A stretch of 64,000 bases of DNA, from contig CP134226.1 in NCBI GenBank assembly GCA_031655335.1, positions 3,344,001-3,408,000 on the forward strand. Reading direction: 5' to 3'. Position 1 is the first letter of the stretch; each line of letters opens with the position of its first letter. This DNA comes from Thalassospiraceae bacterium LMO-SO8 (GTDB taxonomy: Bacteria; Pseudomonadota; Alphaproteobacteria; Rhodospirillales; Casp-alpha2). Positions 20,026 through 30,363 of the stretch are shown piece by piece. A model generated the notes under the pieces. It searched no databases, had not been told where the DNA came from, and saw only the letters and a list, made by a program, of their open reading frames with translations. The translations under genes were made by a program, and so were the position numbers.

Positions 20026-20556
20026 GTGTCCGAGAAAAAAGCGGCTCTGCTTGGGGAAAACGTCATCGTCACCATGACGGAGACGTTTCGGTCTCCGGTG
20101 ACACGGGCGCTGTTCGACTATTGGCGGATGAAACGCGGTTCCAGGCCCTATCCGGCCTGGACCGACATCAATCTGATGGACGTCTACCGGATCGCACCGC
20201 AGATCATCGTCCGCGACGTGATCGACGGCGGCGCGGAATTCCGCTGCCGGTATTCGGGCACGGGCATCTCGGCGGTGCTGGGGCTAGACGGCACGGGCGA
20301 GTTGCTGTGCGAGACCTATAATCCGCAAGCCGCGGAAGCGATCAAGGCCCGGTATCGCCCGGTCCTGGAGGCGCGGGGGCCGGTCCGCGCGGTCGGTTAC
20401 GTGCAGGCGGTCAAAAAAAATCTGCCGACGGCCTTTGAGGCCGTCTATCTGCCGCTTGCCGGCAATGACGGGGACATCGGCCACATCATCGTCGCCTACG
20501 ACTTTTCCCATCTGCCCTTGCCCGACGAACTGCGGTCCTCCGACACCACCCGTTAG
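20026..20556 (+). CDS. PAS_5-type domain protein, copy 2
   Basis: A 176-residue paralogue of the preceding gene with the same order of motifs (FRSPVTRALFDYWRMKRG, AWTDINLMDVYRIAPQIIVRD, EFRCRYSGTGISAVLGLD, VKKNLPTAFEAVYLPLAGND). Most of the length aligns without large gaps, so the pair arose by tandem duplication. It starts at a GTG. Its stop overlaps the stop of the convergent RND pump gene by 4 bp. Probably a small cytoplasmic sensor; the output partner is unknown. Confidence 0.8.
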   Translation: MSEKKAALLGENVIVTMTETFRSPVTRALFDYWRMKRGSRPYPAWTDINLMDVYRIAPQIIVRDVIDGGAEFRCRYSGTGISAVLGLDGTGELLCETYNPQAAEAIKARYRPVLEARGPVRAVGYVQAVKKNLPTAFEAVYLPLAGNDGDIGHIIVAYDFSHLPLPDELRSSDTTR

Positions 20557-23500
20557 GCCGCCGGGGTCTGGCGGCCCATCAGGGCGCGCATCTTGTCGGC
20601 CAGCCAGCGGCAGGCGACGTAGAACGTGGGCGTGAAGATCAGGCCGAAGAACGTTACTCCGACCATGCCCGAGAACACCGTCGTCCCAAGGGCTTGGCGC
20701 ATTTCCGCGCCGGCCCCCTCGGCGATCATCAGCGGCACCACGCCCAGGATGAAGGCGAAGGAGGTCATCAGGATCGGGCGCAGACGGGTCTTGGCCGCGT
20801 TGATGGCGGCGTCGACGGCGGTCATGCCTTCTTCCTCCGCCTGTTTGGCGAATTCGACGATCAGAATGGCGTTCTTGGCCGCCAAGGCGATCAGCACGAC
20901 GAAGCCGACCTGGGCCAGGATGTTGGATTCCATGCCGCGCAGGTTGAGCCCGACGACCGAGGCCAGCAGGCACATGGGCACGATCAGGATGACCGCCATG
21001 GGCAGGGCCCAGCTTTCGTAAAGCGCCGCCAGCAGCAGGAACACGAACACCACCGCCAGACCGAAGGCGAACACCGCCGTGTCGCCGGCCAGTTTCTGCT
21101 GCAACGCGATTTCCGTCCATTCGTAGGAAAACCCGTCGGGCAGAACCTTGGCCGCCAGGGCGTCCATCTTGTCCAGGCTTTCGCCGGTCGAGATCGAGGG
21201 CAGCTTGGCGCCCTGGACCTCGGCGGCGGGATAGAGGTTGTAGCGCGGCACGCGGTGCGGCCCGGTGATGTCCTGGAACGTGGCGAGCGAGCCGATGGGC
21301 ACCATGTCGCCCTTGGTCGACCGCGCGTAGAGCTTGGCCACGTCGCCCGGCTGGTCGCGGAATTCACCGTCGGCCTGCGCCGTCACGCGGAAGGTTCTTC
21401 CTAAGAAGTTGAAGTCGTTGACGTAGGCGGAGCCGATATAGACCTCCAGCGCCTCCAACACGTTTTCCACCGGCACGTCGAGGATTTCCGCCTTCACGCG
21501 GTCGATGTCGGCGTAGATCTTGGGCGTCGCGGAATTGAACAGCGAGAACACGCGGGTCAGGCCCGGTTCCTTGTTGGCGGCGGCGACAAGGCTTTGCGCG
21601 GCGGCCTGAAGGGCCTCGATGCCGCGACCGCGGCGGTCCTGGACGTAGAGCTTCCAACCGCCGCCCCGGCCGATGCCGCGCACGGGCGGCGGCGCGACCA
21701 GGAAGATCATCGCGTCCTCGATCTGGAACAGCTGCGCCTGCAATTCACCCAGCACCTTGTTGACGGTCGCTCCCCGCTTGTCGCGGTCGGCGATCGGCTT
21801 CATGGGCACGAAGATGGCGCCGCCGTTGGGCGCGTTGGTGAAGGTCGCGGCGTCGAACCCGGCGAAGCCGACGGCGTGTTCCACGTCGGGATGCTTCAGA
21901 ATGATGTCGATGGCACGGCGCACGACCTCGTCCGTGCGCGCCAGGGACGACCCGGCCGGCAACTGCACGACGGTGATCAGGTAGCCCTGATCCTGTTCCG
22001 GGATGAAGCCCGAGGGCGTGGTCTTGAATTCATAGACCGTCAGACCGAGTAAACCGACATAGACGGTCAGCACGATGGCGGCCTTGCGCACGAACCGCTT
22101 GGTGCCTTCCGTATAGGCGATGTTCAGGCGTTCGAACCCCCAGTTGAAGGCGGCCGTGAACTTGTCGATGGGCAGCATCAGGGTCCGCATGACGCCATGG
22201 CGTTCCGTGCCGCCGTGATTGGCCTTGAGCAGCAGCGCGCAAAGAGCCGGCGACAGGGTCAGGGACACGATCATGGAGATCATCGTCGCCGTCGCCACGG
22301 TGATGGCGAACTGGCGGTAGAACTGCCCGGAAATGCCGGTGATGAAGCCCGTCGGCAGGAACACGGCGACCAGCACCAGGGACATGGCGACGATGGCGCC
22401 GCCGACCTCGTCCATGGTCTTGTGGGCGGCCTCGCGCGCACTCAGCCCCTTGGCCAGATAGCGTTCGACGTTTTCCACCACGACGATGGCGTCATCGACC
22501 ACGACCCCGATGGCGAGCACCAGGCCGAACAGGGTCAGGTTGTTGATCGAATATCCCAGCATCCCCATGACCAGGAAGGTGCCTATCAGCGACACCGGAA
22601 TGGCGACGATCGGCACGATGGCGGCGCGGAAATTCTGTAGGAACACCAGGATGACCAGGATCACCAGGATGATCGCCTCGCCGATGGTCGTGTAGACAGC
22701 ATCGACGGAACGGGCGATGAACTCGGTCGGGTTATAGACGATGGTGTGCTTCAGGCCTTCGGGAAAGTCCTTGGCCAGGTCGTCCATGGCGTCGATGACC
22801 TGCTCGGCCGTTTCCAGGGCGTTGGAGCCCGGGCGCTGCATGATGACGATGGGCAGGGCCGTGGTGCGGTCGAGATAGGCCGTGGTCTGATAGTCCTGGG
22901 CCCCCAGTTCGACCCGCGCGATGTCGCGCACGCGGACCACGCCGGTGCCTTCGCCGCGCTTGACGACGATGTCGCCGAAGGCTTCGGGCGCGATCAGGCG
23001 GCCCTGGGTTTCCACGTTCAATTCGAACGCCGCCGGTTTGGGCACGGGCAGGCGGTTGATGATGCCCGACGCCACCTGGACGTTGTTCTGACGCAGCGCC
23101 GCGACGACCTCGCCGGCCGTCAGGTTGAAATTGGCGATGCGTTCCGGGTCCAGCCAGATGCGCATGGAATAGGCGCGTTCGGCGAACACGCGGGCTTCGC
23201 CGACGCCGGGAATGCGGGCCAGACGGTCGAGGACCTGGGTCCGCGCGTAGTTGGAGATATAGAGCTGATCGCGCGAGCCGTCCGGCGACAGCAGGTGGAT
23301 GACCATCATCAGGTCGGGCGAGCTTTTCTTCACGGTCACGCCCAAACGGCGGACTTCCTCGGGCAGTCGGGCCTCGGCGATGGACACCCGGTTCTGCACC
23401 TGGACCTGGGCGTCGTCCAGGTTGGTGCCCAGCTTGAAGGTGACCTGCAGGTTCAGCACGCCGTCGCCGGTGGCTTCCGACTTGGCGTAAAGCATGCCTT

Positions 23501-23723
23501 CGACGCCGTTGATTTCCTGCTCGAGCGGCGTCGCCACGGTGTCGGCCACGGTTTCCGCCGACGCGCCCGGATAGGTCGCGGTGACCTGGATGGTCGGCGG
23601 CGCGATTTCAGGATACTGCGCGACGGGCAGGCTCAGATAGGCGATGAAACCCAGCAGCGTGATGAGGATCGAGATGACCGACGCGAAGATCGGGTGATCG
23701 ACGAAGAAATGTGTAAAGCGCAT
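20553..23723 (-). CDS. RND efflux pump permease (HAE1 family, AcrB/MexB-like)
   Basis: A 1056-residue inner-membrane trimer subunit that exports hydrophobic drugs or detergents using proton flow. The start MRFTHFFVDHPIFASVISI, the porter domain (SLPVAQYPEIAPPTIQV) and twelve helices fit the family. The proton-relay residues are intact: the Asp pair in IGVVVDDAIVVVENVER (near residue 405) and the Lys in ALAAKNAILIVEF. It is preceded by its adaptor gene with a 6-bp gap. No outer-membrane channel gene lies nearby, so a TolC-like protein from elsewhere must complete the pump. Confidence 0.95.
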   Translation of the reverse strand: MRFTHFFVDHPIFASVISILITLLGFIAYLSLPVAQYPEIAPPTIQVTATYPGASAETVADTVATPLEQEINGVEGMLYAKSEATGDGVLNLQVTFKLGTNLDDAQVQVQNRVSIAEARLPEEVRRLGVTVKKSSPDLMMVIHLLSPDGSRDQLYISNYARTQVLDRLARIPGVGEARVFAERAYSMRIWLDPERIANFNLTAGEVVAALRQNNVQVASGIINRLPVPKPAAFELNVETQGRLIAPEAFGDIVVKRGEGTGVVRVRDIARVELGAQDYQTTAYLDRTTALPIVIMQRPGSNALETAEQVIDAMDDLAKDFPEGLKHTIVYNPTEFIARSVDAVYTTIGEAIILVILVILVFLQNFRAAIVPIVAIPVSLIGTFLVMGMLGYSINNLTLFGLVLAIGVVVDDAIVVVENVERYLAKGLSAREAAHKTMDEVGGAIVAMSLVLVAVFLPTGFITGISGQFYRQFAITVATATMISMIVSLTLSPALCALLLKANHGGTERHGVMRTLMLPIDKFTAAFNWGFERLNIAYTEGTKRFVRKAAIVLTVYVGLLGLTVYEFKTTPSGFIPEQDQGYLITVVQLPAGSSLARTDEVVRRAIDIILKHPDVEHAVGFAGFDAATFTNAPNGGAIFVPMKPIADRDKRGATVNKVLGELQAQLFQIEDAMIFLVAPPPVRGIGRGGGWKLYVQDRRGRGIEALQAAAQSLVAAANKEPGLTRVFSLFNSATPKIYADIDRVKAEILDVPVENVLEALEVYIGSAYVNDFNFLGRTFRVTAQADGEFRDQPGDVAKLYARSTKGDMVPIGSLATFQDITGPHRVPRYNLYPAAEVQGAKLPSISTGESLDKMDALAAKVLPDGFSYEWTEIALQQKLAGDTAVFAFGLAVVFVFLLLAALYESWALPMAVILIVPMCLLASVVGLNLRGMESNILAQVGFVVLIALAAKNAILIVEFAKQAEEEGMTAVDAAINAAKTRLRPILMTSFAFILGVVPLMIAEGAGAEMRQALGTTVFSGMVGVTFFGLIFTPTFYVACRWLADKMRALMGRQTPAA

Positions 23724-23729
23724 GAGACG

Positions 23730-24905
23730 TCAGGACCCCGAGCGAACCATGATTGTACCATCGGGCAGCAGATCTGCGTCCTTGGCGATGACCTTGCCGC
23801 CCGGCCGCGCGCGCTGAATGCCCTTGACGACGATCCTGTCGTCGGGGCCGACGCCGCCGCGGATGACGCGCAGGCCCTCGTGCAGGGGGCCCATGTCCAC
23901 GGGCGCGGCCTTCACGTTGCCTTCGGCGTCGACGATCAGCACCATTTTCTTGCTTTGATCGGAGACCACGGCGGCATCGGGGATCAGCACCGCTTCGTAT
24001 TCGTCGGACCCGATCAGACGCAGCCGCCCGAACACACCGGGCACGAGAAAGCCCGATGAATTCTCGAACACGGCCTGGGCGCGGATGGTGCCCGTGTTGG
24101 GTGACAGTTCGTTGTCGACGAAGTTCATGCGGCCCTCGCGGGTGAAGCCGTCCTCGTCCATCAGGCGAACGAACACGGGATTGGCCTTTTCCCGCGACGA
24201 TTCACGCCGGCCCGTGGCGTCAAGCCGGGAATACTTCAGGAATTCGGCTTCCGATGCGGAAAAGGTGAACAGGATCGGGTCGATGGAGACCAGGGTCGTC
24301 AGCAGGGTCGATTCGGCCGAGCCGCCCTCGACCAGGTTGCCGACATCGACCCGGGCGTCGGATACGCGCCCGGAAATCGGCGCCTTCACCTCGGTGAATT
24401 CCAGGTCCAGCTTGGCGATGCGGACCTGCGCCTGAGCCGACAGCACCGTGGACTTCGCGGTCGCAAGTTCGGCCTGGCGCTGATCGAAGGTCTCGCGCGA
24501 GATGTTGTTGCGCTTCAACAGGCTTTCGGCGCGCTTGAATTCGCGTTCGGCCAGGTTGACGCGGGTCTTGGCGGCTTCCAGCGACGCCTTGGCGACGTCC
24601 AGCTGAGCCTCGAAGGGGCGCGGGTCGATGACGAACAGCAGGTCGCCCTTGTTGACCAGGTCGCCGTCCTTGAAATGGATCGATTCCAGGAAACCCGACA
24701 CGCGGGCGCGGATTTCCACGCGGTTCGTCGCCTCGAAGCGGCCGGTGTATTCATCCCATTCGGTGATCTTCTTGACCAGAGGCTTGGCCACGGTCACCGG
24801 CATCGGGCCCTGTTGGGCGGCGGCGGGGGCGGATACTGCCGCGAACACGAAGGCGGCGAGCGTCCAGGCGGCGGACAGGGGAAGCAGACGGGGGAAGATC
24901 ACCAT
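23730..24905 (-). CDS. RND efflux periplasmic adaptor protein
   Basis: A 391-residue membrane fusion protein. It has a signal sequence (LPLSAAWTLAAFVFAAVSAPAAA), a lipoyl-like half GRFEATNRVEIRARVSGFLE and GDLVNKGDLLFVIDPRPFEA, a coiled-coil hairpin (AKASLEAAKTRVNLAEREFK ... QAELATAKSTVLSAQAQVR), the second lipoyl half VKAPISGRVSDARVDVGNLV, then beta-barrel and membrane-proximal domains. No lipobox is visible, so it may be anchored by an uncleaved segment or be soluble. The frame opens at 24953, but the ATG at 24905 (MVIFPRLL) gives a proper signal peptide. First gene of the efflux operon. Confidence 0.92.
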   Translation of the reverse strand: MVIFPRLLPLSAAWTLAAFVFAAVSAPAAAQQGPMPVTVAKPLVKKITEWDEYTGRFEATNRVEIRARVSGFLESIHFKDGDLVNKGDLLFVIDPRPFEAQLDVAKASLEAAKTRVNLAEREFKRAESLLKRNNISRETFDQRQAELATAKSTVLSAQAQVRIAKLDLEFTEVKAPISGRVSDARVDVGNLVEGGSAESTLLTTLVSIDPILFTFSASEAEFLKYSRLDATGRRESSREKANPVFVRLMDEDGFTREGRMNFVDNELSPNTGTIRAQAVFENSSGFLVPGVFGRLRLIGSDEYEAVLIPDAAVVSDQSKKMVLIVDAEGNVKAAPVDMGPLHEGLRVIRGGVGPDDRIVVKGIQRARPGGKVIAKDADLLPDGTIMVRSGS

Positions 24906-24953
24906 GAGAATTGCTCTCTGATTTTTAACGGAATGACTGTTCTGGATAGACAC

Positions 24954-24977
24954 AAAAAAAACCGGGCAGGGGCCCGA
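24954..24977 (-). terminator. intrinsic terminator between the BolA gene and the efflux operon
   Basis: On the minus strand CGGGC-CCCT-GCCCG forms a five-base GC stem followed immediately by G and eight T residues. It lies about 140 bp past the BolA stop and 50 bp before the adaptor start, and would stop read-through into the efflux operon. Confidence 0.75.
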
Positions 24978-25115
24978 GAAACGCTTGAGGCGTGAACATC
25001 GACCTCATCGGCGAAAATTTCAAGCGTGAATTTTGCACCGCAGCAAAGAAATTATCGATGCGACCGGCCGCACGTGCGGGACAGGGGGGCAAAACGCCCC
25101 GGTGGCGGGAGGCGC

Positions 25116-25448
25116 TCACCCGGCCTCGGCCTTGGCGCCGCCCATGCATTGAGGGGACGCCAGGGTACGCCCGCCGCGCGTCTGCCATTCTCCGGCCGTG
25201 TAGGTTTCCATGGACAGGGCATGAATGGGGCCGGCGAGTTCGTCGGCCAGAACGGCGTTGACCGTCTGGTGGCGTTTGATGCGGTTCAGCCCGTCGAACC
25301 GGGGCGACACGACGATCACCTTGAAATGGCTTTCCGATCCCGGGGGCACCGAATGCATGTGGCTTTCGTTGATGACCTCAAGGTGGTCCGGCGTCAGGGA
25401 TTCGGTCAGTTTTCTCTCGATCGACTGTTGAACGTGCACGGCATGCAT
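25116..25448 (-). CDS. BolA-family protein
   Basis: A 110-residue protein with the BolA fold: IERKLTESLTPDHLEVINES, then HMHSVPPGSESHFKVIVVSPRFDG with the conserved His, and RHQTVNAVLADELAGPIHALSMETYT. BolA proteins pair with monothiol glutaredoxins in Fe-S handling and affect cell shape under stress. Start taken at the ATG at 25448 (MHAVHVQQS), close to family length; the frame extends 19 codons upstream without a ribosome-binding site. Divergent from transketolase with about 200 bp between starts. Confidence 0.88.
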   Translation of the reverse strand: MHAVHVQQSIERKLTESLTPDHLEVINESHMHSVPPGSESHFKVIVVSPRFDGLNRIKRHQTVNAVLADELAGPIHALSMETYTAGEWQTRGGRTLASPQCMGGAKAEAG

Positions 25449-25654
25449 CCTTGTGTTCGCGCTGTCTTCGGACCTTAATCTAGGGACCGCCCCGCGTGAC
25501 GACAAGTTTTCCCCGTTATGCCCGATTTATCCTCGTTTGGCGGCTTGCCCTGGGCACGGCGAACGGTTATTCATGCCGCAGCCGTCCGGTCCTGAAATCC
25601 GGCCAGATTCCCTGGTTCGTCGGGCGGCGGCGACGTCCGCTTCAGGAGACTCCC

Positions 25655-27679
25655 ATGACGGCTCCAGACAACGGTTCGAGCGTGGCCGCGCAAGCGTCGG
25701 CCGCCCTTGCCGTATCCCATCAAGACATGGCGAATGCCATCCGATTCCTTTCCGCCGATGCCGTGCAAAGGGCCAATTCCGGCCATCCGGGCATGCCGAT
25801 GGGCATGGCCGATGCGGCGACGGTGCTGTTCACCCGGTTTCTCAAGTTCGATGTGTCGGACCCAAAATGGCCGGACCGCGACCGTTTCGTGCTGTCGGCG
25901 GGCCATGGATCCATGCTGCTCTACAGCCTGCTGCATCTGACCGGCTATCCCGGCATGCCCATGAGCGAGCTGGAAAACTTCCGCCAGTTGGGCTCCAAGA
26001 CCGCCGGCCATCCCGAATACGGCCACGCGCCGGGGATCGAGACGACGACCGGGCCGTTGGGGCAGGGCATCGCCACCGCCGTCGGCATGGCGCTGGCGGA
26101 ACGGCTTCAGAACGCGCGCTTCGGCGACGCCCTGGTCGATCACCATACATATGTCATCGCCGGTGACGGCTGCCTGATGGAAGGCATCAGCCACGAAGCC
26201 ATTTCCATGGCCGGGCATCTGAAGCTGGGCAAGCTGATCGTGCTGTGGGACGACAACCGCATTTCCATCGACGGCGGCACGGACCTGTCCGTGTCCGACG
26301 ACCAGATGGCGCGCTTCACGGCCTCCGGCTGGGACGTGCAGGCCGTCGACGGCCACGATCCGGACGCCGTCGCCGCGGCCATTGAAAAGGCGCGGGGGAC
26401 GCAGACGCCCTCCATGATCGCCTGCCGCACCATCATCGGCTACGGCGCGCCCAACAAGCAGGGCACCTCGGGCACCCACGGCGCGCCGCTCGGCGACGAC
26501 GAGCTTGCCCTGGCGCGGGAAAAGATGGGCTGGCCCCATGCCCCATTCACGGTTCCCGCCGACGTGTTGAACGCCTGGCGTGCGGCCGGCAACCGGGGGG
26601 CGGAAGTTCGCGCCGGATGGCTGGGACGGCTTGACGGGTCCAAGGACAAGGCCGCGTTCGAGCGCGGCGTGGCCGGCACGCTGCCGGACGGCTGGAAACA
26701 GGCGGTTCTCGATTACAAGAAGGCCGTTGTCGAGGAAGCCCCGAAATGGGCGACCCGGCAGGCGTCGGGCAAGTTCCTCGACATGCTCTGCGCCGCCGTG
26801 CCGGAACTGATCGGCGGTTCCGCCGACCTGACCGGCTCGGTCAACACCAAGGCCAAGGGGCTGGAGCCCGTCACGCCCGACGATTTCTCGGGCCGCTACA
26901 TGTATTACGGCGTGCGTGAGCACGGCATGGCCGCGGCCATGAACGGCATGGCCCTGCATGGCGGGTTCATTCCCTACGGCGGGACGTTCCTGGTGTTCGC
27001 CGATTACATGCGCGGCGCCATGCGCCTGTCGGCGCTGATGGAACAGCGCGTGGTCTATGTGCTGACCCACGATTCCATCGGTCTCGGCGAAGACGGTCCG
27101 ACCCACCAGCCGGTGGAAACCCTGGCCAGCCTGCGGGCCATGCCGAACTTCGCCGTGTTCCGGCCCTGCGATCCGGTCGAGACCGCGGAATGCTGGGAAC
27201 TGGCGGTGGAGCGGTTCGACGGCCCGTCCGGCCTGGTGCTGACGCGCCAGGGCGTGCCGCTGCTGCGCAAGGACGCCGGGGCCGAGAACAAGTCGGCCAA
27301 GGGCGCCTATGTCCTGGCCGAAGCCGAGGGTGCTCGCAAGGTGACGCTGATGGCGACCGGCTCCGAAGTTTCCATCGCCATGGCGGCGCGGGACGCGTTG
27401 CAGGCCGACGGCATCGCCACGGCGGTCGTTTCCATGCCGTCGTGGGAGCTGTTCGAGGAACAGGACCAGGCCTACCGCGACGCGGTTTTGGGCCCGGGCA
27501 CGGCGCGGGTCGCGGTCGAAGCCGCCATCCGCATGGGCTGGGACCGCTACATCGGCGCGGACGGCGGGTTCGTCGGCATGACAGGGTTCGGCGCGTCGGC
27601 GCCGGCGGGCGAACTTTACAAGCATTTCGGCATCACGGCGGACGCCGTGGTCGCCGAAGCCAAATCACGGTTAAACTAG
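25655..27679 (+). CDS. tkt: transketolase
   Basis: A 674-residue thiamine-diphosphate enzyme that moves two-carbon units between sugar phosphates. The TPP motif begins at [15 protein letters not shown] and ends with [15 protein letters not shown]. The substrate histidines are in [28 protein letters not shown] and [15 protein letters not shown]. The pyrimidine domain has [15 protein letters not shown] and [24 protein letters not shown] lies seven bases before the ATG at 25655; the frame is open to 25496 but those residues do not match the family. First gene of a tkt-aldolase-rpe operon (gaps of 26 and 13 bp). Confidence 0.95.
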   Translation: MTAPDNGSSVAAQASAALAVSHQDMANAIRFLSADAVQRANSGHPGMPMGMADAATVLFTRFLKFDVSDPKWPDRDRFVLSAGHGSMLLYSLLHLTGYPGMPMSELENFRQLGSKTAGHPEYGHAPGIETTTGPLGQGIATAVGMALAERLQNARFGDALVDHHTYVIAGDGCLMEGISHEAISMAGHLKLGKLIVLWDDNRISIDGGTDLSVSDDQMARFTASGWDVQAVDGHDPDAVAAAIEKARGTQTPSMIACRTIIGYGAPNKQGTSGTHGAPLGDDELALAREKMGWPHAPFTVPADVLNAWRAAGNRGAEVRAGWLGRLDGSKDKAAFERGVAGTLPDGWKQAVLDYKKAVVEEAPKWATRQASGKFLDMLCAAVPELIGGSADLTGSVNTKAKGLEPVTPDDFSGRYMYYGVREHGMAAAMNGMALHGGFIPYGGTFLVFADYMRGAMRLSALMEQRVVYVLTHDSIGLGEDGPTHQPVETLASLRAMPNFAVFRPCDPVETAECWELAVERFDGPSGLVLTRQGVPLLRKDAGAENKSAKGAYVLAEAEGARKVTLMATGSEVSIAMAARDALQADGIATAVVSMPSWELFEEQDQAYRDAVLGPGTARVAVEAAIRMGWDRYIGADGGFVGMTGFGASAPAGELYKHFGITADAVVAEAKSRLN

Positions 27680-27705
27680 GGACAACGCAGGGATACAGGG
27701 GACGT

Positions 27706-28731
27706 ATGATGAACCTCGATGTTTTGGCCGCCACGGCGCGGGAAATGGTCGACAACCACCGGGGACTGTTGGCCGCCGACGAAAGCACGGGCACCATCAA
27801 GAAGCGGTTCGATTCCATCGGGGTCGAATCCACGGAAACGGCGCGCCGCGATTACCGCGAACTGCTGTTCCGCACCAAGGGTATCGGCAAGTTCATTTCC
27901 GGCGCCATCCTGTATGACGAAACCATCCGCCAGAAGGCCGACGACGGCACCACCCTGGTGCAGCTGTTGCAGGCGGAAAACGTCATTCCGGGGATCAAGG
28001 TCGACGGCGGGGCGAAGGCATTGCCGGGTGCCTCCAAGGAAAAGATCACCGAGGGCCTGGACGGGCTTCCCGAACGGGTCGCCGAATACGTCAAGCTGGG
28101 GGCGCGCTTCGCCAAATGGCGGGCCGTCATCACCATCGGCGACGGCATTCCGTCCGATTACTGCATCCACACCAATGCCCATGCGCTGGCGCGGTATGCC
28201 CGCATCTGCCAGGAAGGCGGGCTGGTGCCGATCGTCGAGCCGGAAGTCCTGATGGACGGCAGCCACACCATCGACGTCTGCGAAGCGGTCACGACCAAGA
28301 CCCTGGAAGCGGTCTATCACGAGCTTTACCTGCAAGGTGTTCAGCTCGAGGGCACGATCCTGAAGCCGAACATGATCATTTCCGCGTCGGATTGTCCGCA
28401 GCAGGCTTCGACCGACGAAATCGCCGCGCGCACCGTCAAGGTGTTGAAGCGTTGCGTGCCGACGGCGGTGCCCGGCATCATGTTCCTGTCCGGCGGCCAG
28501 TCGGAAGAGGAAGCGACCCGCAACCTCAACGCCATGAACGCCAATCACGGCCCGCTGCCCTGGGCGCTCAGCTATTCCTACGGCCGCGCCTTGCAGCAGA
28601 GTGCCTTGAAGGCCTGGAAGGGCGAGGCCGGAAACGTGCCCGCCGCCCAGGCAGCGTTGCTGAAGCGCGCCCAGTTGAACAGCGCCGCCTGCGCCGGGAC
28701 CTACGCCGCCGACGCGGAGAAAGCCGCCTAA
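27706..28731 (+). CDS. class I fructose-bisphosphate aldolase
   Basis: A 341-residue Schiff-base aldolase, cleaving fructose 1,6-bisphosphate or joining triose phosphates without a metal. Class I features are strong: [57 protein letters not shown] (active-site Lys), [14 protein letters not shown], and the Schiff-base lysine in [15 protein letters not shown], then [12 protein letters not shown]. The start is an ATG at 27706 with AGGGGA upstream. It sits between transketolase and rpe, so the operon links glycolysis to the non-oxidative pentose phosphate pathway. Confidence 0.94.
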   Translation: MMNLDVLAATAREMVDNHRGLLAADESTGTIKKRFDSIGVESTETARRDYRELLFRTKGIGKFISGAILYDETIRQKADDGTTLVQLLQAENVIPGIKVDGGAKALPGASKEKITEGLDGLPERVAEYVKLGARFAKWRAVITIGDGIPSDYCIHTNAHALARYARICQEGGLVPIVEPEVLMDGSHTIDVCEAVTTKTLEAVYHELYLQGVQLEGTILKPNMIISASDCPQQASTDEIAARTVKVLKRCVPTAVPGIMFLSGGQSEEEATRNLNAMNANHGPLPWALSYSYGRALQQSALKAWKGEAGNVPAAQAALLKRAQLNSAACAGTYAADAEKAA

Positions 28732-28744
28732 GGGCGGCGGCGCC

Positions 28745-29401
28745 ATGGGCCGGGACATCAAGATCGCCCCCTCCATCCTGTCCGCCGACTTCGCGCGGCT
28801 GGGCGAGGAAATCCGGGCGATCGACGCCGCCGGCTGCGACTACGTGCATGTCGATGTCATGGATGGGCATTTCGTGCCCAACCTGACCATCGGCCCCATG
28901 GTGGTGAAGGCGATCCGCCCGCACACGGCCAAGCCCTTGGACGTGCATCTGATGATCGATCCGGCGCAGCCGTTCCTCAAGGAATATGCCGATGCCGGGG
29001 CCGACATCATCACGGTCCACGCGGAAGCGGACAAGCACCTCGACCGTTCGCTCCAGATGATCAAGGATCTGGGGAAGAAGGCGGGGGTGTCGCTCAATCC
29101 CGGCACCAATGAGGCCGCCATCGAATACGTGCTCGACCGCCTGGATCTGATCCTGGTGATGTCCGTCAATCCGGGGTTCGGCGGGCAAAGTTTCATGCCG
29201 TCGCAACTGCCCAAGATCAAACGCATCCGCGAGATGATCGGAAACCGTCCCATCGAGCTTGAGGTTGACGGCGGCGTCAACACGGACACCATCAAGTCCG
29301 TGGTCGACGCCGGGGCCGACGTGCTGGTCGCCGGCAGCGCCGTGTTCAAGGGCGACGACTACGCCGCCACCATAGGAGCGCTGCGGACAGCCGCCGCCTG
29401 A
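28745..29401 (+). CDS. rpe: ribulose-phosphate 3-epimerase
   Basis: A 218-residue TIM-barrel enzyme interconverting ribulose 5-phosphate and xylulose 5-phosphate. It has [16 protein letters not shown] (catalytic Ser/Asp region), the metal-binding His-Asp in [19 protein letters not shown], the His in [10 protein letters not shown], the phosphate loop [14 protein letters not shown] and [11 protein letters not shown] (second Asp). Third gene of the tkt operon. Its stop codon abuts the stop of the convergent class II aldolase with no gap. Confidence 0.96.
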   Translation: MGRDIKIAPSILSADFARLGEEIRAIDAAGCDYVHVDVMDGHFVPNLTIGPMVVKAIRPHTAKPLDVHLMIDPAQPFLKEYADAGADIITVHAEADKHLDRSLQMIKDLGKKAGVSLNPGTNEAAIEYVLDRLDLILVMSVNPGFGGQSFMPSQLPKIKRIREMIGNRPIELEVDGGVNTDTIKSVVDAGADVLVAGSAVFKGDDYAATIGALRTAAA

Positions 29402-30169
29402 TCAGCTTAGCGGATGGGCCGGCTGTTCCAGGACGGCCCGCGCGAAATACCGGAACGTGACGTTCATCGCTTCCGGTTTGTGGCGCCAGTCGTGGGCAAG
29501 CCTGCCCAGTTCCGGGTCGACGTCCTGAATTTCCCCCGCCGCCATCGCCGCCAGTTGGATGCGCGCCGCGTGTTCGAAGAAAATCCCCATGACGCAGGCG
29601 GACTCCACAGTGTTGCCGGCGCAAAGCTGACCGTGATGGGCCAGCAGGATCGCGGATTTATCGCCCATCGCCGTGGTGATGATCTCGCCTTCCTCGTCGC
29701 CGAAGGGCACGCCCGGCCAGTGGGGCAAATGCGCGACATCGTCGAAGAACGCCATCGTATCCATATGGGCGGCCCGCAACGGCGCGCCGATCATCGACAG
29801 GGCCGATGAATAGGGCGGATGAGTGTGGACGATGGACTGCACGTCGGGGCGTGCGCGGTAGACATGGATGTGGAAGCGGTTCGCCATGTTCGGCGTGCCT
29901 TTGCCCTCGATGACCTTCAGGTCCTTGTCCACCAGCAGGTAATCGGATGCCGTCGCCTGCTCGAAGCCCAGGCCGTAGGGCAGGGTCCACATGGTTTCCG
30001 GCGCGTCGCCGCGTGCCGTGAACTGTCCGGCCAGGCCGCTGCCGTGCCCATGCGCCGCCAAAATCCGGCACCCCACGGCCAGGCGCTGCTGCACGGACCA
30101 GTCGGGCATCTTTTCGCCCGCCAAGGCCGCGGTCATTTCCTCGATTGCCTGTTTCTGGGTTTGCGCCAT
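29402..30169 (-). CDS. class II aldolase/adducin family protein
   Basis: A 255-residue zinc-type aldolase or decarboxylase related to L-fuculose-phosphate aldolase. It shows AAHGHGSGLAGQFTARG (substrate loop), YLLVDKDLKVIEGKGTPN, the metal histidines in RPDVQSIVHTHPPYSSALS, and the third His in AILLAHHGQLCAGNTVESA. The substrate is not evident. AAGGAG lies nine bases before the ATG. It is divergent from a FadR-type regulator, with a perfect palindrome in the shared promoter region, so it is probably the regulator's target. Confidence 0.85.
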   Translation of the reverse strand: MAQTQKQAIEEMTAALAGEKMPDWSVQQRLAVGCRILAAHGHGSGLAGQFTARGDAPETMWTLPYGLGFEQATASDYLLVDKDLKVIEGKGTPNMANRFHIHVYRARPDVQSIVHTHPPYSSALSMIGAPLRAAHMDTMAFFDDVAHLPHWPGVPFGDEEGEIITTAMGDKSAILLAHHGQLCAGNTVESACVMGIFFEHAARIQLAAMAAGEIQDVDPELGRLAHDWRHKPEAMNVTFRYFARAVLEQPAHPLS

Positions 30170-30249
30170 CGTTGGGGCTCCTTTGCATGAAGAGGGGGGC
30201 GAATGGGATGGGACGGCCGAGACCGATGGCGAAAGGTATCTTCCGGCTT

Positions 30250-30270
30250 ATAATTGGGCAACCCAATTAT
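30250..30270. promoter_or_regulatory. operator palindrome for the FadR-type regulator
   Basis: ATAATTGGG-CAA-CCCAATTAT is a perfect 9+3+9 inverted repeat in the 194-bp space between the divergent aldolase and regulator genes, 80 bp from one start and 93 bp from the other. The position and symmetry fit an operator for the GntR/FadR-type protein encoded beside it. Confidence 0.7.
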
Positions 30271-30363
30271 CTATGTATTCCAGTTTTTGTTTGATATGGA
30301 TACCTGTAGGATGACGCAACGCGAGGGCATTCCGCCCGCCCGGCCGAATAGACGGAGAACGCC

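Noticed and set aside
25571-27625. A 684-codon open frame antisense to transketolase
   Set aside because: It lies opposite a clear transketolase; the residues are Arg/Gly/His/Gln-rich low-complexity with no domain, as expected from GC-rich antisense frames.
27190-27705. Long N-terminal extension of the class I aldolase frame
   Set aside because: It overlaps the 3' end of transketolase in another frame and is low-complexity; the ATG at 27706 has a ribosome-binding site and gives the normal family length.
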